64,000 nt of DNA, taken from NCBI RefSeq assembly GCF_029087225.1, contig NZ_JARFJD010000016.1, forward strand, positions 124,001 to 188,000, written 5' to 3'. The notes beneath the pieces are model-generated. The model saw only the letters and a program-made list of their open reading frames with translations, ran no database searches and was not told the DNA's origin. Source of the stretch: Limnobacter olei (lineage in GTDB: Bacteria; Pseudomonadota; Gammaproteobacteria; Burkholderiales; Burkholderiaceae_B). Below are positions 24,790 to 34,353 of this stretch, one piece after another (the stretch's first letter is position 1; every line of letters begins with the position of its first letter). The position numbers and the translations under genes were made by a program.

Positions 24790-27498
24790 TCAGCTGGCTT
24801 GCTCGGTCACAATTTTCCAGCGACCGTCTTCTTTCTTCAAACGCAATGTTTTGCGAACATTGTCCGAGTACTTGTCGGCTTTGTAGGCCTGGTCAAACTC
24901 GGCAGTGGCTTCTTCGCCATTGATTTGAACATTCAGGTTGCTGATATCGACCTCAATACTTGACTTGCTTGCGATTCGGGCGCGGCGCTGGCTTTCCCAT
25001 TGTGCCCGGCTTTGCGCACCAGGCAACTCGAAGTTGGCCGAGTAGAAGCTGAGGTAGCCCTCCACATCGCGTGCACTCCAGGCTGCTGCCCAGTTGCTCA
25101 CCACTTCGGTTACCTCAACCTGAAGCTGTGCAGGGCTTGGGCCTGCCGGCGCTGCGACAGGTGCTGCGGGTGCCAATGCCGGGGTATCGCCAGCCGCAGC
25201 TGGTAACTCCCCGCCCAGCAAATCATCGGCAGCAGGTGCGGCGGGGTCAAGCGCAGCATCTGCGGCTGGATCTGCAGCCGCTGGCTCAGCTGAGGGCGCA
25301 GCCTCAGTGGCTGGTGCTGGCTGCTGATCAAGCACCGCTGGACGCAACTGATCAAGGCCCAAGAAGTGGCTGACTGGCTTCAAGTTATCGGCATTGTTGA
25401 TCAATGCCTGACCACCGTAAGTTACGATCAGCAAACCGACCATCAAGGTGTAGACCGGCAATAACCAACGCTCGTAGCGATAGTAGAAAGCCTTGCCTTT
25501 GGTGTCCTCGGCAGCCTTGTCCATTTCCGCTTCACCCACCACCTGCCTTGCAAGCAACTGGTTCAGTGCCACAGGCGGCGAGAGGTAACCCAATTCGAAC
25601 GCGGTGATCACGATCATCCAGAAGTGGACCGGGTGAATACCGTTGCTGTATGCAATTGGTGCCACCGTGGCCGACACGAGAATAACCGCACCAAACGGAT
25701 CCATGACCATGCCGATGAAAATCATCAGGAGCATGAAGATAGTCAGCGCCATCCAGACACTGCCCATTTCGGCAGGCACAACCTCCATGATGCCTGAGCG
25801 TTCGATCATGCCGCCCACGCTAATGGACAAGGCCATCAACATGATCAGCGCGCCAATGTGACCAATTGTTTCTGTGGTGGCGCTACGCACCGCCATTTCA
25901 AGGCCTTCGTTCTTTTTCTTGTCTGCCTGTGTATCGCCACCCACTTTGGTTGGACCACCACGCAGCTTGTCGAAAATAATCACGAACAACATGATCACAG
26001 GCAACATCACTGGTGCGGTAAATTCGTCCAGCTTGGTGTCCAGCAGGTACTCATAGCCGTAAACCACCAACAACATGATCAAGATGTAAGGCGATACTGG
26101 CACCAAAGCGCGAAGCGATTGTGGCAAGGCCTCTTTCGCTTTTGCGCGTTCGGTCACACGTCCTTCCGCTTTCAGCAGCGCAATAATCATGAACACAGTG
26201 GAGGTCAGGATGAACACGAACAAGCCCCAGCCGTACAACTCGCTGGTAGTGACCTCTTTGTTCAATGCTGCAATAACCACGATGAGCAAACAAGGGCGAA
26301 GCACCACACCCAACGAGCCTGACATGGCTGTGGCGGCCAAAGCAAAATGGCGACGCGCGCCTACCGCAAGCACTTCTTTGTAAACAATCGCGCCTGCTGC
26401 AATCACAAATACACCAGAAGCACCAGTGTAGGCTGTGGGCACAGCAGCGGCCAGCAATACAATGTAGGTGAAGACTTCTGGCGGTAGTTTCCACGGACGC
26501 AAAATGTCCATGAACAGTGAAACCACGCGGGTTTGCTTGAGCAACATACCTGCCCACAGGTACAAAGCCAAATTCAGGAAAATGCTCGACAACTCGGTGA
26601 TTTGACCAAAGTAAATTGCCAAACCGGCGACATAGTCGTCCATGAAAAAGTTGATACCCGCATTCAAGGCCATGAAGGCATACAGCGGGATACTCAGAAT
26701 ACCCATGCCGTAACTGCCACCTTCTTCAGCATGCGCCGGAATCTTCAACACATCCTTCAAGCTGATATACGATAAAGCGGCGAAGAGAGTGATCGAAATG
26801 ATGCTGATGACAGGATTCTCAACTGGTACACCCGAGTCATATTGAAGCTTGAGGTAATAGGCAGTTGAAATTGTCATCAAAAGGTTTGCGCCCAGCATGG
26901 CCAGCGAATAAACCTGGAAATCTTTCTTCGTGCGGGGTGGACGCAGGTTGATGTGGTGGAAATGCTTGGTGGTTGAAATGGCGGCAATTGCGACCATGAT
27001 CAACAAAATCAATGGGCGGTTTTCCGTACCAAATTTGAAGATACCGAAAAAGCCGGTTTCAATTTCGCGGAACACTTCCACTTCAGGCGTAATCGCCTTG
27101 CTGACCCGTTCGTACACGGCAAAGCGCTCGCGACATTGGTCACGGGCTGCTTCAAGCGAGGCCCGAATTTCGTTTGGATCAATCGCAACATCACCAAACA
27201 ACAAATCGAGATCAGATTTGGGCGCACCTTGTGAATCAGCAAGCTGTTTGGCTACCAGTGCATCAATATCAGGGTTGGCTTCACAAGTGGGTGCTGAAGG
27301 ATCGGCACGCAACAGGAAGTACTGAACCTGGTTTTCGGGATCGCCAAACATGCGCTCACCTAGCCGCAAGAGCTGGCCATGCACCATTTCGCCGGTACCA
27401 ATAATCAGGGTAAGTAACAACAGTGAAAAAATCGGGAGGCTGGACAGCCATTCGGATGGCGTGCGACCGAACCATTTTTTGCCGGCGGAACTCTGCAT
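24790..27498 (-). CDS. TRAP transporter fused permease with C-terminal NTF2-like domain
   Basis: A 902-residue inner membrane protein. Seen: an N-terminal part with several membrane segments and a large polar loop (residues 45-165), which stands where the small DctQ-like subunit would be; a DctM-type large permease core at about 260-700 (TAYTGASGVFVIAAG, PFGAVILVSATVAP, ELGYLSPPVALNQ); a long Ala/Pro linker (about 720-795); and a soluble C-terminal domain resembling SnoaL/NTF2-like folds (VVSNWAAAWSARDVEGYLSFYSANFE). AGGA precedes the ATG. The soluble tail is unusual for this family. Substrate unknown. Confidence 0.82.
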   Translation of the reverse strand: MQSSAGKKWFGRTPSEWLSSLPIFSLLLLTLIIGTGEMVHGQLLRLGERMFGDPENQVQYFLLRADPSAPTCEANPDIDALVAKQLADSQGAPKSDLDLLFGDVAIDPNEIRASLEAARDQCRERFAVYERVSKAITPEVEVFREIETGFFGIFKFGTENRPLILLIMVAIAAISTTKHFHHINLRPPRTKKDFQVYSLAMLGANLLMTISTAYYLKLQYDSGVPVENPVISIISITLFAALSYISLKDVLKIPAHAEEGGSYGMGILSIPLYAFMALNAGINFFMDDYVAGLAIYFGQITELSSIFLNLALYLWAGMLLKQTRVVSLFMDILRPWKLPPEVFTYIVLLAAAVPTAYTGASGVFVIAAGAIVYKEVLAVGARRHFALAATAMSGSLGVVLRPCLLIVVIAALNKEVTTSELYGWGLFVFILTSTVFMIIALLKAEGRVTERAKAKEALPQSLRALVPVSPYILIMLLVVYGYEYLLDTKLDEFTAPVMLPVIMLFVIIFDKLRGGPTKVGGDTQADKKKNEGLEMAVRSATTETIGHIGALIMLMALSISVGGMIERSGIMEVVPAEMGSVWMALTIFMLLMIFIGMVMDPFGAVILVSATVAPIAYSNGIHPVHFWMIVITAFELGYLSPPVALNQLLARQVVGEAEMDKAAEDTKGKAFYYRYERWLLPVYTLMVGLLIVTYGGQALINNADNLKPVSHFLGLDQLRPAVLDQQPAPATEAAPSAEPAAADPAADAALDPAAPAADDLLGGELPAAAGDTPALAPAAPVAAPAGPSPAQLQVEVTEVVSNWAAAWSARDVEGYLSFYSANFELPGAQSRAQWESQRRARIASKSSIEVDISNLNVQINGEEATAEFDQAYKADKYSDNVRKTLRLKKEDGRWKIVTEQAS

Positions 27499-27562
27499 AA
27501 CGGATCCTTATCAGCGTCAATCGAATGATTGACTGATCTAATTAGCTATTTAAGATAATAAA

Positions 27563-27586
27563 AAAGGGGCAACGGCAAGCCCCTTT
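27563..27586 (-). terminator. Intrinsic terminator between solute-binding protein and permease
   Basis: AAAGGGGC and GCCCCTTT form an 8-bp stem with an eight-base loop; on the minus strand it is followed by a T-rich run. It lies after the solute-binding protein gene and before the permease gene. It may lower permease expression relative to the binding protein. Confidence 0.78.
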
Positions 27587-27629
27587 ACTGCAAAGGCAAA
27601 CTGGCGGGAATAAGCCCCGCCAAATTCTG

Positions 27630-28670
27630 TTACAGCTCAGTTTTTGTAGAACACTCAGAGTCGGCACGGTTCACACCACAACGAATCTGCTTCATGATAT
27701 TCAAAGCCTTGGGGTCGTAAGATCCGCTCTTGGCGAGACTGATACGGGATTCGCGCAACAAGATGGTGTATTTCACAGAGTCAGCGGCAGGAATATCCAT
27801 CCATGCACCATTGGGAATGCCCTTTTCAGCATTGGTGATAATTTGCATGCCGGCCGGGAATTTCTTGGACCAATAGTCACGGGATTTTTGTGCGAAGCCT
27901 TCGGGGAACTTGCTCTTGTTAACAATAAGCTGGTAAGTAAGAACGGCAACCGGGAAACGGACAATAGCCCCGGCGTTACCCAGGCCCTTGTAGAGTTCCA
28001 AAGGTTTGTAGGCAGCAGCAGGCGCGGCAATAATGTCAACAGAGCCGTTATTGAACTTGGCACCAAAGTTGGAAATGTCAGCCGACACCGGTGAGGCGCC
28101 CACTTTTGAAATCATTTCCTTTTGGGCTGAGTCGTAATCAAACGAGGCAATTTTCTTGCCAGCCAGTTTTTCAACTGAGTTGATGTCGCGGCTTTTCACA
28201 TACAGGTAAGCAGCGCCAAACGGAAAAATACCCGCCACTTGGTAGTTACCTTGTGTCATCAGGGCATCTGCTTTCTCGCCTGCGAACAACTGAATGGTGC
28301 GCTTGACCACTTCATAGCTCAAAGGCATGTCGACTTTGCCGTCTTTCACCACGGAAGCAGCACCCAGAGCATCGATAGAACCGGCGACTGAATTATAGGC
28401 ACGGGTACGGAAAGAGGTGGCCACCAACATGTCACACTGGCCGGTCTTGAAGTTTTCCGAGGCGATTTTTTCATCGGTGAACGCCTCAAGCTCCAGGTCA
28501 GCACCAAAACCCTTGGCGGCGAGAACGTAGTCCTTGCTCAGGTTGAACACATCGCCGCCCGCGCCAAGAATGTCGAACACGCACACTTTTTGTTTGGCCA
28601 AAGCCGGTGATGCGGACGCCATCAAAGCCAAGCCAAAGCCTGCTGTGATTGCTTTCATTTTAAATGTCAT
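27630..28670 (-). CDS. TRAP-associated periplasmic solute-binding protein (DUF6091-like)
   Basis: A 346-residue exported protein, started at ATG 28670 (MTFKMKAITAGFG) behind GGGAG. Seen: a signal peptide cut after ASPALA, then KQKVCVFDILGAGGDVFNLSKDY, a central LAGKKIASFDYDSAQKEMI typical of periplasmic binding proteins, and a Cys pair near the C-terminus (IRCGVNRADSECS). It resembles DctP-like proteins that accompany unusual TRAP permeases. Ligand unknown. It is between the lipoprotein gene and the permease gene, same strand. Confidence 0.75.
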   Translation of the reverse strand: MTFKMKAITAGFGLALMASASPALAKQKVCVFDILGAGGDVFNLSKDYVLAAKGFGADLELEAFTDEKIASENFKTGQCDMLVATSFRTRAYNSVAGSIDALGAASVVKDGKVDMPLSYEVVKRTIQLFAGEKADALMTQGNYQVAGIFPFGAAYLYVKSRDINSVEKLAGKKIASFDYDSAQKEMISKVGASPVSADISNFGAKFNNGSVDIIAAPAAAYKPLELYKGLGNAGAIVRFPVAVLTYQLIVNKSKFPEGFAQKSRDYWSKKFPAGMQIITNAEKGIPNGAWMDIPAADSVKYTILLRESRISLAKSGSYDPKALNIMKQIRCGVNRADSECSTKTEL

Positions 28671-28750
28671 TGTCTGGTCTCCCAAAATTGTGTTTCTGCG
28701 CTTTGGACCAACTTGCTAGAGAATAGCCAAAGCTTGCTGTGAGCAAAAAC

Positions 28751-29779
28751 TTATTTCAACAAATCGTCTACGTTCATGCCTTCAGGCATCGCAGCTTCTT
28801 CATCCCAATATTTTCCCATGCTGCCCACTGGGGTGCGAGTACCAACATTTTCTGTCCAGTAACGGTCGGAAAGGTTGGTCATCACAGCAACGGAAATCCC
28901 TTCAACCAATGCGTATTGTTCGCTTGGTTTGAAATCTTTGACATCGGCAAAACGCTTGGTCGAGTCGCGGAAACGGGTGGTGTCGCCCACCGCCAGCGAG
29001 GACAAACCGTACATGACGTGAGAAAGGCGAACACCCTGACGCTCGCCAATCAGCATGGACAGGCGGAAAGTACCCCATACGTCTTTTCCTTCAGACGCAC
29101 CCGGCAAAATACTCCACACAACAGCGCGTGCTGCGTTGGGAGCACCCCACCACTTGGCGTTTGAAATGCAAGTGAGCGCACGTTCGGATTTTGGTGCAAT
29201 GTCTGTGGGTACACCGACCATTTGCTGGGAAGCAATGTCGTTTACCACGGCTTGCAAGCCAGCCACAGTGCCTAGCAGGTAGGCCAGTTCATCGAAATCA
29301 CGCTCAAACTCGGGGCAACCCTCACCGTATTCGAAATTGTATTTGTCCTGAAGCTTGTTGCGCATGGCCTCAAAAGCGCGCAGCTGGCGACGAGCTGTAA
29401 TTTCGAGCAAACGTTTCTGGGCGATTCGTGCGTCTTGAGCTTCTTCGATGTTGTTCTGTTTAGAAGCACGCAAATAGCGCAGTTCGGCCTCGACGGCACG
29501 CTGTTCGGAACAGGCGGCAGAGGAAACCAGCAGCAGGGATTCAAGCAGTTGGGGGTCACCACCAAACGCGCGGGTACCACCGGAGATTAACGGAAAGTTA
29601 CCTGTGGCAAAACGACAGGCCATGTCAACATCGTCGATTTCAAGCTGAGGAGGAATAATTCGGCGTTCAATCAGGTTAATCGCGAGGTTTGTGGCACCCC
29701 GCTCAATGCTTGCGCAACCTGCCGCAAATGCAACCACTCCCGAAATGGCCAATACACGCCATACGCCAGCTTTGATCAT
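28751..29779 (-). CDS. Lipoprotein, candidate TRAP-associated T component
   Basis: A 342-residue protein started at ATG 29779 (MIKAGVWRVLAISG) behind GGAGA. Seen: a lipobox (AFAAGC), then an all-helical protein with no obvious enzyme motif (AVEAELRYLRASKQNN, LEITARRQLRAFEAMRNK). It is first in the TRAP locus. Helical lipoproteins (TatT) accompany some TRAP transporters, and this gene's position suggests such a partner, but I infer that from context, not from a recognised motif. Confidence 0.6.
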   Translation of the reverse strand: MIKAGVWRVLAISGVVAFAAGCASIERGATNLAINLIERRIIPPQLEIDDVDMACRFATGNFPLISGGTRAFGGDPQLLESLLLVSSAACSEQRAVEAELRYLRASKQNNIEEAQDARIAQKRLLEITARRQLRAFEAMRNKLQDKYNFEYGEGCPEFERDFDELAYLLGTVAGLQAVVNDIASQQMVGVPTDIAPKSERALTCISNAKWWGAPNAARAVVWSILPGASEGKDVWGTFRLSMLIGERQGVRLSHVMYGLSSLAVGDTTRFRDSTKRFADVKDFKPSEQYALVEGISVAVMTNLSDRYWTENVGTRTPVGSMGKYWDEEAAMPEGMNVDDLLK

Positions 29780-30038
29780 TGATGTCTCCGTTGATTTTTC
29801 TTTTATACCTTGTCTAGTCAATATTTAGATTTGACCTTTGAGTAACAAGATTTGCGCACGTTATTAAACCATGAAATATTCACCCATCCAAGGGAAAGTA
29901 AACAGTTGTTAATAGAAGCGTCATTCTATTTAACCCGGCAAATTCAAAGAAAGATGCCAAAACACCCCGCAATTGAAGGCAATAAATTGTTAAAAAGCGC
30001 GGAGAATAAAGTATCTCCATGTTGCGATCTCGAAATTC
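29780..30038. other. Divergent gap between TRAP lipoprotein and receiver-TPR gene
   Basis: A 259-bp AT-rich stretch between divergent genes. It should hold two promoters. I see no gene or clear operator in it. Confidence 0.5.
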
Positions 30039-31436
30039 ATGATGCAGATTGACCTACCGGCAGACAACCCCGACACCGCTGCAAAGGACAATGCAGGCAA
30101 ACCTGAGCAGATGAAGCAGGCCGTGAAGGACATGACGCCGCTAAAGGGCAAAACCGCGCTGGTGGTGGATTCAGCGCTGGCCACTCGCCGTGCGCTTCAG
30201 GATCAACTTTCACAATTGGGTGCCAAGTCAGTTATTTTCGCCAGCTCGGTTTCTGAAGTTGAACAACTCTTGAGTTCTCGAGAATTCGCGCTGATTGTTT
30301 GCGAATATCAACTTGAGGGTGACCGCAACGGCCAACAATTGCTGGAAGACTTGCGGGTGAACAAAAAACTGGCCTGGTCCACCGCGTTCATGATGGTGAC
30401 TGGTGAGCGAAGTTACGGCAATGTTGTTGCAGTGGCCGAGTTTGAGCCTGACGATTACCTGATCAAACCTTTCACGGCATCGACGCTGTCGGACCGTGTG
30501 GTTCGAATATTCAACCGGAAGATCCGCCTGGCTGAAGCCTACCGTTCAATGTTCGAGGAACGCTTTCAGGAAGTACCGGGCATTTGCGAAGATCTGGAAT
30601 CCCGGTTTCCCCAGTACATGAATGAACTTGAGCGTATGCGTGTTGAGTCGTTCTATAGGTCTGCACAGTATGAAAAAACCGAGCTGGAATTGCTCGCCAA
30701 GCTTGAGAAAGCCCCCAAGCCCTGGATGCAGTTGTTGCTGGCCAGGGTAAACCTTGAGAAAAAACAGTTTGAAGAGGCCAATGAACTGCTCAGTGAAGTG
30801 GTGAAAACAAACCCGGAATACCTGGCCGCAAGTGACCTGTTTGCCGATGTACTTTGGGAACAAAACCGCCCTGCCGATGCATTGGACATTCTTGAGAAAA
30901 TGGGTGCGAAATCACTGTCATCGACAACACGCTTGCGCAAGCTGGCTGACCTGGCCGTTCGGATTGGCGACAATACACGATCAAAGAACTACCTGACGAA
31001 AGTAATCGACCGATCTCGAAACACCTCACTTTCGCAAATTCACGACTACCTTCAACTGTCGAAAATTTATGTCAAAGAAGGTCGACATGAAGAGGCTGAG
31101 AAATTGACTGCAAAAATGCGCAGCACCGTGAACTCCGCCGAGCTTGAGCTGGCACGCGCCATGATGGCCATACAAAAAGATATCGCCGATGGACGAGGGG
31201 TAAAGGCCACTGACAAACTGGCAGCTTTTTTCGAGAGTAATTCAGATGTACTGCCCACGCTTGAACCCGAAACATTGACCAGCCTTCTGGAGCTTTGTTT
31301 TGCTGTAAACATGGACACCAGAGGATATGAGTTGGCCAGCCAAATTACCAAGCACAAACCCTCCAAGGCCATGCTGGACAGAATTCGTGCAGCGATTTCG
31401 GATTTCAAAAGCAAGCAAGGCACCGCCAGCGACTGA
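30039..31436 (+). CDS. Receiver-domain protein with TPR repeats, phosphoacceptor Asp replaced by Glu
   Basis: A 465-residue cytoplasmic protein. Seen: a CheY-like domain at about 36-155 with acidic pocket VVDS (D44), signalling Thr in VTGERS (T121) and Lys in LIKPF (K143), but Glu (E89, in IVCEYQL) where the phosphorylated Asp should be. The rest (about 170-455) is helical TPR-like repeats (WMQLLLARVNLEKKQFEEANELLSEVVKTNPEY). Known relatives of this architecture include VieB-type proteins. No DNA-binding domain. The start could be 30039 or 30042. Confidence 0.8.
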   Translation: MMQIDLPADNPDTAAKDNAGKPEQMKQAVKDMTPLKGKTALVVDSALATRRALQDQLSQLGAKSVIFASSVSEVEQLLSSREFALIVCEYQLEGDRNGQQLLEDLRVNKKLAWSTAFMMVTGERSYGNVVAVAEFEPDDYLIKPFTASTLSDRVVRIFNRKIRLAEAYRSMFEERFQEVPGICEDLESRFPQYMNELERMRVESFYRSAQYEKTELELLAKLEKAPKPWMQLLLARVNLEKKQFEEANELLSEVVKTNPEYLAASDLFADVLWEQNRPADALDILEKMGAKSLSSTTRLRKLADLAVRIGDNTRSKNYLTKVIDRSRNTSLSQIHDYLQLSKIYVKEGRHEEAEKLTAKMRSTVNSAELELARAMMAIQKDIADGRGVKATDKLAAFFESNSDVLPTLEPETLTSLLELCFAVNMDTRGYELASQITKHKPSKAMLDRIRAAISDFKSKQGTASD

Positions 31437-31449
31437 AAAAAACGGCCAA

Positions 31450-31893
31450 CTACAAGGCCCAGGCCGACTTGATCAATTCATCCAGATAAGCGCCATAAAA
31501 CTCTGGCAAACCGGCGCCCAACAAGGGCTTTCCAGCCTCAGTACCTTTGGCACTGAACACCATGACTGTGGGTGAAAACTTCACATTTAACGGGCCAGCC
31601 AGAGATTTGCCGGTATACCTGTTGCCGTCAAACCAGGTGAAACTGCGTTTGTTGTCGGAGAAATCAATTTCGTAAACTGCCACCCTACCCTTGTAACCAA
31701 AATCGGAGTGAATGTGGCGAAGCGATTGTTGTCTGACTTTTTCGCAATAAGCACAATTGGGCAAAGAAAACAAAATAACCACGGCGGGTGCTTGCCCGTG
31801 CTGAAGATTCGATGGAAAAGAAAGTGCCTCTCCACCCGCGCTGAACGCGGGTGAAAACCAGGCAAACAACACAAACAGCCAAATTGCTTTCAT
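31450..31893 (-). CDS. Periplasmic thioredoxin-like protein of the sox cluster
   Basis: A 147-residue protein started at ATG 31893, five bases after the soxB stop. Seen: a signal peptide (MKAIWLFVLFAWFSPAFSA) and a thioredoxin-like fold with redox motif CAYC at residues 47-50 (VILFSLPNCAYCEK), and the cis-Pro in KFSPTVMVF. Known: Sox clusters often carry periplasmic thioredoxins (SoxS, SoxW) that keep the SoxYZ carrier active. I cannot tell which group this belongs to. Confidence 0.8.
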   Translation of the reverse strand: MKAIWLFVLFAWFSPAFSAGGEALSFPSNLQHGQAPAVVILFSLPNCAYCEKVRQQSLRHIHSDFGYKGRVAVYEIDFSDNKRSFTWFDGNRYTGKSLAGPLNVKFSPTVMVFSAKGTEAGKPLLGAGLPEFYGAYLDELIKSAWAL

Positions 31894-31898
31894 GCAAT

Positions 31899-33626
31899 TT
31901 AGACCACAAACCCTGGGTTGTCGTTCATTCCGATCAGTTTGGGTGTGTAAGGCACTTTGGTGGCCACTGTTTTCTGGTCTTTCAGGTACGTTTCTACTAC
32001 GTCCCAAATTGGCGGTTCGCCGTTGTTGCGGGCTTCCTCAGCCACAGGGGCCCAACCGGCCACTTTGTAGGTTTTTGAAGCTTCAATGGGTTTGCCGTTC
32101 AAACGCATGTCTGAAATTCGATTGCCTGCATTGCCGTTCGGATTACACGTGTAGGTCAAGCCCCCAACTCGCACCATGTCACCCCCTTGCTGGTAGTAAG
32201 GGTCGGGGTTGAACAGGTTGTCACACACATCCTCCAGCACGGTTTTAATGAACTCGCCTTTCAGGTCGGCCAATGTGGTGTTGGGGTAGGTGATTGCGGT
32301 TTGATCCATCAGGTGTTCGCGCGTGATTGTTTGACCCGGCAGCAAGGAAGTACCCCAACGGAAACCAGGAGAAAACGCAATTTCAGCGTCTTTCACCTCC
32401 ATCAAGGCATCAATAATCAATTGATCCCAACTGCCATTGAAGTTGCCACGGCGGTAAAGCAAACCCTCACTCACGGCCAAGGGCTCGCTCAGCTTTTCAA
32501 TGTAGGGTTTGCGCACATTGCGCACAAAGGCATCCATGTCGGGATCGGCTGGCAACATATTCGAAAACACGGGCAATAAACGGTATTTGAAATCCCGCAA
32601 CTTGCCACCTTGAATATCCATGTCGAGCACACCCAAAAACTTGCTGTTGCTGCCCGCGTTGGTCACGTAGGTGGTACCCGACGAATTTTTTACCGGAATT
32701 GCATTGGGCACACCATCATGAGTATGGCCGCCCAGAATGAAATCAATACCGGTCACTCTGCTCGCCATTTTCAGGTCAACGTCCATGCCGTTGTGCGAGA
32801 GCAGAACCACCGCCTGTGCGCCTTTTGCACGTACTTCGTTAACCACCTCCTGCATGCTTTCTTCCTGGATGCCATAAGACCAATCTTTCACAAAGTAACG
32901 CGGATTGGCAATTGGGCTATAAGGAAACGCCTGGCCAATGATTGCAACATTGCAACCGTTAATTGTTTTCATCACATGGCTGGGAAACACGGGATCGCCA
33001 AAATCGGCGGTTTTGATGTTCTGCGCAATAATGTCGATTTTGCCTTTGAAATCCTTTTCAGCCACTTCAAGTATTCGATCTGAACCGTAGGTGCATTCCC
33101 AGTGCAAAGTCATCACATCCACGCCCAACATTTTTGCAGCGTCGACCATGTCTTGCGCATTGGTCCACAAGCTGGTGGCCGAGCCTTGCCAGGTGTCGCC
33201 GCCATCGAGCAGCAATGCACCTGGCCTGCTGGCCTTCATCATTTTGACCAAGGTAGACAAGTGTGCGAACCCGCCTACTTTGCCGTAATGCCTGGCCGCT
33301 TCCTCAAAATTCAAATAGGTGAATGCATGTGCCTGTGCTGAACCGGGTTGGATGTTAAAGGCTTTCAGCAAAGACTCGCCCACCAAATGCGGTGCTTTTC
33401 CAAATGCGGCAGCCACACCCAAATTCACATTGGGCTCTCGAAAATAAATTGGCACCAACTGAGCATGGCAATCGGTCATGTGAAGCAAGCTGGCATTGCC
33501 AAAAGGTTTCAGGTCGTACAGTTTTTCACCATGACCACCAGCCAGCACATGGGGTGAGTTGATCGTCATGCCAGCAGCGGAGGCAGCCGCCAACATGCCC
33601 ATGAATTCGCGTCGATTCATCTGCAT
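31899..33626 (-). CDS. soxB: Thiosulfohydrolase SoxB
   Basis: A 575-residue periplasmic enzyme of the 5'-nucleotidase family that hydrolyses sulfate from the SoxYZ-bound sulfonate. Seen: a twin-arginine-type signal (MNRREFMGMLAAASAAG), metal ligands in HMTDCHAQL (D52, H54), GGDTWQGS, SHNGMDVD and GGHTHDG. ATGs at 33626 and 33620 are both possible starts. Length is normal for SoxB. It is the last core sox gene before the thioredoxin gene. Confidence 0.96.
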   Translation of the reverse strand: MQMNRREFMGMLAAASAAGMTINSPHVLAGGHGEKLYDLKPFGNASLLHMTDCHAQLVPIYFREPNVNLGVAAAFGKAPHLVGESLLKAFNIQPGSAQAHAFTYLNFEEAARHYGKVGGFAHLSTLVKMMKASRPGALLLDGGDTWQGSATSLWTNAQDMVDAAKMLGVDVMTLHWECTYGSDRILEVAEKDFKGKIDIIAQNIKTADFGDPVFPSHVMKTINGCNVAIIGQAFPYSPIANPRYFVKDWSYGIQEESMQEVVNEVRAKGAQAVVLLSHNGMDVDLKMASRVTGIDFILGGHTHDGVPNAIPVKNSSGTTYVTNAGSNSKFLGVLDMDIQGGKLRDFKYRLLPVFSNMLPADPDMDAFVRNVRKPYIEKLSEPLAVSEGLLYRRGNFNGSWDQLIIDALMEVKDAEIAFSPGFRWGTSLLPGQTITREHLMDQTAITYPNTTLADLKGEFIKTVLEDVCDNLFNPDPYYQQGGDMVRVGGLTYTCNPNGNAGNRISDMRLNGKPIEASKTYKVAGWAPVAEEARNNGEPPIWDVVETYLKDQKTVATKVPYTPKLIGMNDNPGFVV

Positions 33627-33694
33627 TGGATAGTTCGCTTTTCAGAAAGTAAACACCTGCGCCTGTTCAGGCACAGGTGATCAGAACGTTTGTG

Positions 33695-34336
33695 TTACTT
33701 GTTGACCGGCGAGTCTGATGCCATCAACAGGGCCATCACATCTTTCAATTGGGCTTCAGTCAAAATGCCCTCGGCCCCAAAACGTGGCATGTTAGAACAT
33801 GCATTGTAGGCATGCGAGTTCCAGATTTTCGCCCAGGTGTACTTCATGATTTCTTCAGAATTGCCACGCAGTTTGCCGTACTGGTACAAGGAGGGGCCAA
33901 TGTTGCCGTACGACAATTCTTGCGGTGCCAATTGATGACAGGCGTAACAGTTGCCGCCGGCAGCAGTGTCTTCCTTGTCCGAAAACTGGAAACCCACACC
34001 GGTTTGAGCAATTTTTTCTCCCGCCTTCCAGTCGCCCAGGTACTTGCCATCGGCTGGATACTTCACCGCAGCCAAAGCTGCATTTTGCAACTCGGTGCGT
34101 TTGACATCGGGCAAACCGCCAGGTGCTGTCTCAGCCAATGAACAAGCCTTCTGCAGCTCGGTTTGGTTCACGCGTTCAAGTTTGGCGATGCCCTTCTCCT
34201 TGAACGAGGACAACATGAGCTGGTGGATCTCTTCATTGCTCGGCTCTGCCACCACAGATTGGCTGTCTGTGTTTGCGCAGGCAGCCAACATAGCGGCCAG
34301 CAACAGGCCAGTTGAGTATTTAATTGTGCGAAGCAT
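33695..34336 (-). CDS. soxX: Sulfur oxidation c-type cytochrome SoxX
   Basis: A 213-residue monoheme cytochrome. Seen: a lipoprotein-like signal (LLAAMLAAC), a helical N-terminal extension, then heme motif CYACH and a Met-rich C-terminus with LTEAQLKDVMALLM. Known: SoxX pairs with SoxA; the SoxXA complex links thiosulfate to SoxYZ. The extension makes it longer than the Paracoccus protein, as in other betaproteobacterial-type SoxX. Confidence 0.93.
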   Translation of the reverse strand: MLRTIKYSTGLLLAAMLAACANTDSQSVVAEPSNEEIHQLMLSSFKEKGIAKLERVNQTELQKACSLAETAPGGLPDVKRTELQNAALAAVKYPADGKYLGDWKAGEKIAQTGVGFQFSDKEDTAAGGNCYACHQLAPQELSYGNIGPSLYQYGKLRGNSEEIMKYTWAKIWNSHAYNACSNMPRFGAEGILTEAQLKDVMALLMASDSPVNK

Positions 34337-34353
34337 GTTTGTTCTCCCTGGTG

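Noticed and set aside
29852-30052. 66-codon frame before the receiver-TPR gene
   Set aside because: No ribosome site or family pattern; overlaps the start of the real gene.
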